From NCBI GenBank assembly GCA_007922305.1, contig ML677351.1:17079119-17143118 (forward strand): a stretch of DNA of 64,000 nucleotides. Reading direction: 5' to 3'. This document shows, one piece after another, positions 58,620 through 64,000 of this stretch. The number at the start of each line of letters is the position of its first letter. Position 1 is the stretch's first letter. Made by a program: the position numbers and the translations under genes. Under the pieces are notes generated by a model. The model saw only the letters and a program-made list of their open reading frames with translations, had not been told where the DNA came from and searched no databases. This DNA is from Dermatemys mawii (taxonomy: Eukaryota; Chordata; Testudines; Dermatemydidae).

Positions 58620-59620
58620 ACACATTCATTCATTCATTCATTATGCCCTCCACCTCTCTCAGGGTATGGGCCACCAACAATAGATTGCCAGAGGATTCTG
58701 TCCTGGGCCATTCTTTCAAGTTGACTCCAGTTGTATCCCATCTTTGTGATGTCTGCCTCAAGGTCACGTCGCCAAGGATGGCCTTTCTTCCACTTGCCTT
58801 GGGGGTTCCACCTCAGAGCCTGTCTGGTGATGTTAGTTGGTGATTTCCACAAGGTGTGTCCTATCCAGCTCCATCTTCTCTTCTGGATTTTTTTTTCTGC
58901 AGGAAGTTGGCTGGTTCTCTCCCAGAGGTTGGCATTACTGATAGTATCTGGCCAGCGGATCTGGAGAATCCTTCTGAGGCAGCTATTGATAAATGTCTGG
59001 ATTCTTTTGATGGTAGTCTGTGTCGTTCTCCAGGTTTCAGCCCCGTACAGCAGTATTGACTTTACATTGGAGTTGAACAGCCGAATCTTTGTTTTCAAGG
59101 CCAGCTCTCTAGAGCCCCAAATGTTTTTGAGCTGTAGGAAGGCCTCTCTTGCTTTGCCGATCCTTGCTTTGACGTCCGCGTCTGTGCCTCCCATCTGATC
59201 TATGATGCTGCCCAAGTAGGTGAAGGACTGCACTTCTTCGAGGGAACGTCCATTCAGGATGACTGGTTTGTTACTGATGGTGCTAATCTTCAGGATCTTG
59301 GTCTTGTCTCTGTAGATGTTGAGTCCAACCTGCGATGATGTGGCTGCCACAACATTTGTTTTCTCCTGTATCTGCTGGTGACTGTGGGAGAGAAGTGCAA
59401 GGTCGTCGGCAAAATCCAGATAGTCAAGCTGGCTCCACAAAGTCCACTGGATTCCGTTTCTGCGTTCACTGGTGAACCTCTTCATGATCCAGTTGATGAT
59501 GAGAAGGAAGAGAAATGGTGACAACAAGCATCCTTGTCTGACTCCTGTCTTCACCTGAAAGCTGTTGGTGAGACACGCACCATGCTCATATCCCACCACT
59601 CTGCTAACAATGCCCAGGAG
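58620..59620 (-). mobile_element. RTE-type non-LTR retrotransposon, 5' truncated
   Basis: A ~1-kb 3' fragment on the minus strand. It ends in a short tandem tail, (AATG)n on the minus strand (plus: (ATTC)n, 58622-58639). The stop codon lies inside the tail, so there is essentially no 3' UTR, a known trait of RTE-clade LINEs. The coding region continues a few codons upstream of 59599 to an in-frame TGA near 59632, where similarity to the family stops. No clear target duplication. Confidence 0.85.
58634..59599 (-). CDS. RTE-like reverse transcriptase, C-terminal 321 codons
   Basis: An open frame of 321 codons from a truncated LINE ORF. It starts within the RT palm: [16 protein letters not shown] (residues ~17-32), then the catalytic FADDLALL (63-70; FADD in place of YADD), then [12 protein letters not shown] (91-102) and FTYLGSI. 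The thumb and C-terminal domain follow with [10 protein letters not shown] and [10 protein letters not shown]. These match the type of transposon-derived RT protein annotated in many invertebrates and vertebrates and assigned to the RTE group. The first listed codon is GTG and only marks where the frame was cut; the true start and the endonuclease domain are missing. No stop or frameshift in 966 bp, unlike every other LINE here. The last residues (GGGHNE) and the TGA stop are encoded by the (AATG)n tail. RT activity is not expected because the N-terminal half is lost. Confidence 0.85.
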   Translation of the reverse strand: MVGYEHGACLTNSFQVKTGVRQGCLLSPFLFLLIINWIMKRFTSERRNGIQWTLWSQLDYLDFADDLALLSHSHQQIQEKTNVVAATSSQVGLNIYRDKTKILKISTISNKPVILNGRSLEEVQSFTYLGSIIDQMGGTDADVKARIGKAREAFLQLKNIWGSRELALKTKIRLFNSNVKSILLYGAETWRTTQTTIKRIQTFINSCLRRILQIRWPDTISNANLWERTSQLPAEKKIQKRRWSWIGHTLWKSPTNITRQALRWNPQGKWKKGHPWRRDLEADITKMGYNWSQLERMAQDRILWQSIVGGPYPERGGGHNE

Positions 59621-59959
59621 ACGACCACTTCAGGACACTGCTGAACCTGTTACACAACTCAGTGCTAAATGAGGCAAACTGAGGATATACAGGCATCTGT
59701 TTGCTTTAATCATCCAGCATGTCCCTAAACAAATACTGATTGCAGCGCCCATTTGCTGCAACCCAAACACCAGTGATAACTCACAGAATATCCATCCCTA
59801 ATCAACTTTATTTACAATATTTTGAATATGCACAATTCAGTGCTAGGCACAAGTCATTTGAACACTGTCTCGCCCCGCCTTTTTTTGGCAGGGGCTCTTT
59901 CTGAATGGAATAGGCAAAGTGGAGTGAGCTACAAAGAGGAGATGCTCTGTGTGCAACAG
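59621..59959. other. Spacer between RTE and Penelope elements
   Basis: No gene or family recognised in ~340 bp; it may contain the 5' flank of either element. Confidence 0.35.
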
Positions 59960-60077
59960 TCAGCCTTCATTCAGGTGACCACAAGCACCTCTGGACTTCT
60001 ACATAAAGTGCTTCCACTGACATGCATGTGCTGAAATTGTGGAAAAGCTGCATCACTTGCCCCATAACCTCAGCTGT

Positions 60078-61150
60078 GCAGAACACAATGCCATCCACAG
60101 CCTCAGAAACAACTCTGACATCATAATGAAAAAGGCTGACAAAGTAAGTGCTGTTGTCATCATAAATAGGTCGGGAGAGGCTGTTAGGAAGGTCTAACAC
60201 TACATTCTACAGGCCATTACCCTCTGATCCCACTGAGAGTTACGAACAGAAACTACACTATCTGCTCAAGAAAACACACGGGAACAAATCTGCAGTGTCA
60301 TCCCTAGGACCCTGACCAGGGGTATTCTATCTGCTACCCAAGATCCCATGAACCTGGAAATCCTGGACCTGCCCCCATCATCTCAGGCACTGGCACCCTG
60401 ACAGTAGGATTATCCAGCTATGTAGACTCACTCCTCAGGACTTACGCCACCAGCACTCCCAATTATCTTCAACACACCTCTGACTTCCTGAGGAAACTAC
60501 AATCTGTTGGTGATGTTCCAGAAAACACCACCTTAGTCACTATGGATGTAGAAGCTCTCTACAGCAACATTCCACACAAAGATGGACTACAAGCCATCAA
60601 GAACAGTATCCCCGATAACGTCATAGCAAACCTGGTGGCTGAACTTTGTGACTTTGTCCTCACTCACAATTATTTCACATTTGGTGACAATGTATGCCTT
60701 CAGGTCAGCAGCACTGCTGTGGGTACCCGCATAGCATACTGTGGGGCAAACATTTTTATGGCTGACTTAGAACAACACTTCCTCAGATCTCATCCCCTAA
60801 CACTCCTACTATACTTGCACTATATTGATGACATCTTCACCATCTGAACCCAAGGAAAAGAAGCCCTTGAAGAATTCCACCAAGATTTCAACAATTTCCA
60901 TCCCATCATGAACCTCAGCCTGGGCCAGTCCACATAAAAGATCCACTTCCTGGACACTACAGTGCTAATAAATGATGGTCACATAAACACCACCCTATAC
61001 CGGAAACCTATTGATTGCTGTGCTTACCTAAGGCCTCCAGCTTTCATCTAGCCCACATCACATCACGTGATCCATTGTCTAAAGCCAAGCTCTAAGCTAC
61101 AGCTGCATTTGCTTCAGTCCCTTAGAGACAAAAACCTACAAGATCTCTAT
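60078..61150 (+). pseudogene. Penelope reverse transcriptase remnant
   Basis: Pieces in several frames. AEHNAIHSLRNNSDIIMKKA (from 60078) is the N-terminal 'ADKGSAVV'-type region; TTFYRPLPSDPTESYEQK follows from about 60200 with a stop after AVSSLGP. The longest open piece, 60542-60847, is MDVEALYSNIPHKDGLQAIK (motif A), then FMADLEQHFL, ending in LYLHYIDDIFTI (motif C, YIDD catalytic pair) before TGA at 60845. Decayed continuation includes EALEEFHQDFNNFHP and KIHFLDTTVL. At least three frame disruptions and several stops; non-functional. Confidence 0.85.
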
Positions 61151-61591
61151 CAGGCATTCTTAAAACTACAATAGCCACCTGCTGAAGTGAAGAAACAGAT
61201 TGACAGAGCCAGAAGAGTACCCAGAAGTCACCTACTATAGGACATTCCCAACAAAGAATGTAACAGAATGCCACTAGCCATCACCTTCAGTCCCCAACTA
61301 AAACCTCTCCGGCATACCATCAAGCATCTACAACCTATCCTGCAGGAATGATCCCTCATTCTCACAGACCAGTCCTCACTTAGATAGCCCCTCACTCCTC
61401 CCCCAAACCTGAAGCACATACTCACCAGAAATTACACACTACACAACGAACACACTAACCCAGGAACCTAGCCTTGCAACAAACCCCGTTGCCAACTCTG
61501 TCCACATATCTATTCAAGGGACACCATCACCATAGGACCTAATCACATCATCCACTTCATTAGGGGCTCATTCACCTGCATATCTACCAAT

Positions 61592-61810
61592 ATGATATAT
61601 GCAATCATTTGCGGGCCATGCCCCTCTGTCATGTGCATTGACCACACTGGACAGTCCCTATGCAAAAGAATAAATGGACACAAATCAGATGTCAAGAATT
61701 ATAACAGTCAAAAACCACCTGGAGAATACTTCAACCTCCCTGGACACTCAATTACAGACCTAAAAGTGGCAATTGTTCAACAAAAAGAACTTCAAAAAAG
61801 ACTCCAATGA
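61592..61810 (+). pseudogene. Penelope GIY-YIG endonuclease remnant
   Basis: A 72-codon open piece. MIYAIICGPCPSVMCIDHTG corresponds to the GIY...YIG core with its upstream cysteine pair, followed by SLCKRINGHKSD (the conserved R...H segment) and EYFNLPGHSITDLKVAIVQQ. The second signature is degraded: the YIG position reads CID, so both tyrosine and glycine are lost. It ends at TGA 61808-61810, and the remaining 'ETAELELICKNKPE' lies in frame just after the stop. It follows the RT remnant in the usual PLE order. Confidence 0.8.
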
Positions 61811-62208
61811 GAAACTGCAGAATTGGAATTAATTTGCAAAAATAAGCCTGAATGAAGACTGGGAGTGGGTGGGTCATTACGTAAACTAAAAACTATTTCC
61901 CCATGCTAATGTTTCCCCCTACTGTCACTCACACCTTCTTGTCACCTTTTGAAATGGGCCACCCTGATTACCACTACAAAAGTGATTTTTCCTCCTGCTG
62001 ATAATAGCCCACTTTAATTGATTTGTCTCATTAGAATTGGTAAGGAAACCCCCATCTTTACATGTTCTCTGTACATATATATAGATACATACACACATCT
62101 TCTTATTGTATTTTCCACTCTATGCATCTGACGAACTGGGTTTTAACCCACATGTGGCACCTTTGTTAGTCTCTAAGGTGCCACAAATACTCCTTGTTCT
62201 CTTTGCAC

Positions 62209-62862
62209 AGGGTTCCCGGCCCTTGCCATCCAGAAGCCACTCTCACTCAAACAGGGCAGTCTCTGGTGAAAGTACAATGTACTGCCAGCCAAACAAGCTT
62301 TACCTAGATCATTACCCCGTCCCCAAAAGTTCTCTGAATGATGTGCAGATGTCTATTACCAGCTGAACAGCATAAAGTGCCTTTATTTTCTTCACCAATG
62401 AGAATAAGGATAGTAGAGGCAATCCACACTGTTAAACTGGCAATGGTTAGACTGCATAAAGTTCAGATGTTTTTAGAGAAAAGACAAGGCCATATCTACC
62501 CTAGAAACATCTGCTGGTTAGTAATGTCAGAGTGTGGGGGGAAAGCAGGGGAATACTTCTAAAGAGGCAAAAGCCAAAGAATCACTTTTAACAGCATAAA
62601 ATTGCTTTTGCCAGGATAAGTTGCTTCTGTACTAGGAGGGTTTTGCTAGTATAGATATCCCAACAAAACTTAAGTGTAGTCTAGGATAGGTACAGCTCCT
62701 AGTTTAGATGGCAGCAAGTTTGGATGAAATTAATTTATATTTCATATACAAGGTCAATGAGACCTGTCAACAAGATGAATTATGGGAGCAGCATGACCTG
62801 CAAGGAGATGCTCTGAAGGATAATCAATTGGCTTGCTTTCAAAAAAAAGCAGTTTGATACAG
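62209..62862 (+). other. Unique sequence with a possible degraded TIR element
   Basis: About 62486-62700 starts aaggccatatctaccctaga and ends cttaagtgtagtctaggata, an imperfect inverted pair resembling the end group at 21104. The similarity is weak. Nothing else recognised. Confidence 0.35.
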
Positions 62863-63206
62863 TCATAGTGTTTTTATTTCAACATGTGCAATGCTGCCCT
62901 TCAAGATAATAATAAAGGCGGCTCCATCTCTGCCTCTTTTATGTTGGCTAATGACCATAGAGGCATTAACCATGAGCAGTCTTTGCAATTGGGAGTGTGA
63001 GGGAACAACAGCTGTAATGAAATGTATCAGAGTGAGGAAGACTCCCTGTACAGGGATAATCTCTCCTATAAGATCTATTTTATTTTGTCTAGATTCTTTC
63101 ACTTGTTGCTTTGTTGACGAAGTGCAAGTCTGCATACCACCCCAGCCGATGTGTCTCATAGTGCTATACGTGCTTGCATTCGCACTAATTCCAAGTGGAT
63201 TTAGTG
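62863..63206 (-). other. Unexplained region with open frames on both strands
   Basis: The minus frame from 63342 to 62863 and the plus frame from 62891 both stay open across this non-repeat segment of about 340 bp. Residues of the minus frame include RQNKIDLIGEIIPVQGVFLT and end EIKTL with a stop beside AATAAA (minus strand). I recognise no protein, and codon-aligned antisense openness can occur by chance. Coding status is unproven. Confidence 0.15.
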
Positions 63207-63906
63207 CAGGAGTGGGCAAACTTTTGGGCCTGAAGGCCACATCGGGATTACAAAACTGTATGGAGGGTTGGGTAGGGAAGGCTGTGCCTCCCCAAACAGC
63301 CTGGTCTCTACCCCCTATCCAACCCCTCTCATTTCCCATCACCGACTGCCCTCCTCATAACCCCAAACCCATCCAACCCTCTTTGTTCCTTGTCCCCTGA
63401 CTGCCCCCCTCCCAAGACCCCCAGCCCTTAATTTCCACCTCCCAGGACCCCACTCCCATCCAACCCTCCCTTCTCCCTGTCCCCTGACTGCTCAGACCCC
63501 TATTCATACCTCCGACAGGCCCGACAGGACTCCCGTGCTTATCCAACCCCGCGTCCGTTCCCTGTCTCCTGACCACCACACCCAGAACCTCTGCCCCATC
63601 CAACTGCCCCCCCCCCCCCGCCCACAGGATCCCTGCCCTTCTGACTCACTGACCCCGGTCCCCTTACCACGCTGTTCAGAGCGGCAGGACTAGCAGCCAC
63701 ATGGCCCGTCCGGAGCCAGACACACTGCCATATTGCCCTGCAGAAGCCCACTGCCACGCCACCCAGAGTGCTGACTGAGCGGCAGCGTGACTGTGGGCGA
63801 GGAGGAACAGCGGGAGAGGGGCCGTGGGCTAGTCTCCCCGGGTGAGAGCTCAGGGGCTGGGCAGGATGGTCCCATGGGCTGTAGTTTGCCCATCTCTGAT
63901 CTAAGG
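63199..63906 (+). mobile_element. hAT-like element (692 bp) with internal minisatellite
   Basis: The element spans 63207-63898. Left end CAGGAGTGGGCAAACT; right end reversed CAGAGATGGGCAAACT (13 of 16). The flanking 8-mers atttagtg and atctaagg agree at 5 of 8, a decayed target duplication. Inside is a C-rich tandem array with 'atccaaccc' recurring at about 63317, 63370, 63458, 63541 and 63598, each copy followed by a 'tccctgtcccctgactgc'-type segment, plus a (C)n run at 63607-63619. The GC-rich right part gives spurious minus-strand ORFs. No transposase. Confidence 0.8.
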
Positions 63907-64000
63907 GAATTAATTTAAATATTTAAGAAAGATTCTGGGTGTGGTGTCTATGTACTAAGCTGCTGTAATTATAACAGGACCGTAGAGGCAACCATTAGAA

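Larger units (their letters stand above)
59960..62208 (+). mobile_element. Penelope-like retroelement, ~2.2 kb, decayed
   Basis: Contains the PLE order RT then GIY-YIG endonuclease then a 3' tail. The tail at 62127-62208 (catctgacgaactgggtttt ... gttagtctctaaggtgccac) is a known sauropsid PLE 3' end and differs from the tails at 30462 and 32464. The 5' part is missing or unrecognisable before about 59960. No flanking LTR-like (pLTR) duplication was seen. Confidence 0.9.

Noticed and set aside
58731..59198. 155-codon plus-strand ORF
   Set aside because: Antisense shadow of the RTE reverse transcriptase frame.
58596..59640. Target duplication of the RTE insertion (agagacacac near 58613 versus ggagacgaccac near 59617)
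   Set aside because: The similarity is short and gapped, and RTE duplications vary in length; not strong enough to claim.
63317..63610. Possible CRISPR-like regular repeats
   Set aside because: The recurrent 'atccaaccc' units are irregularly spaced and degenerate, lie inside a TIR element, and the genome is eukaryotic.

Overview
The window reads as non-coding DNA from a sauropsid, most likely a turtle (crocodilian is the main alternative). I see no host exon, tRNA, rRNA, CRISPR array, operon or bacterial signal. Nearly everything recognisable is a transposable element: several CR1 LINE copies, Penelope-like elements (PLEs), an RTE-type LINE, a Ty3/gypsy remnant, an ERV-type solo LTR, hAT and pogo-like non-autonomous DNA transposons, several copies of a TIR family that begins GGGTATGTCTACAC, and MIR-type CORE-SINEs. 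The species guess rests on my memory of which repeats are abundant in turtles, not on a search.

Layout. 1-9.5 kb: mostly unique AT-rich sequence with a CR1 tail (2.05-2.3 kb), a gypsy LTR plus broken gag (4.2-5.1 kb), a hAT-like GC-rich element (5.6-6.2 kb) and an unexplained 81-bp inverted repeat at 80/81 identity (7.2/7.9 kb). 9.5-11.3 kb: a fold-back hAT element whose two arms carry oppositely oriented pieces of a transposase C-terminus, itself hit by a 231-bp hAT MITE with a perfect 8-bp target duplication. 14.9-23 kb: a cluster of TIR elements with a CR1 tail and CORE-SINE. 26.7 kb: pogo-like MITE. 28.8-30.6 kb: CR1 followed by a PLE tail. 32.5-37.4 kb: a PLE fragment, then an old CR1 split by a solo LTR and by a younger CR1. 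38-52.6 kb: small palindromic elements, three hAT MITEs with 8-bp target duplications, a short CR1 and long unique stretches. 53.5-56.1 kb: a 2.6-kb CR1. 56.3-62.2 kb: LTR-like sequence, an RTE-type LINE with an open 321-codon reverse transcriptase ORF, and a 2.2-kb PLE. 62.2-64 kb: unique sequence and a hAT-like element.

The elements do not work together as a system. The useful signal is their layering: target duplications and reconstructed empty sites give a relative order of insertion. The RTE-type ORF is the only long recognisable coding frame without a stop, so it is probably the youngest LINE here. The best candidates for something not explained by known families are the 81-bp inverted repeat and the unassigned dispersed motifs.
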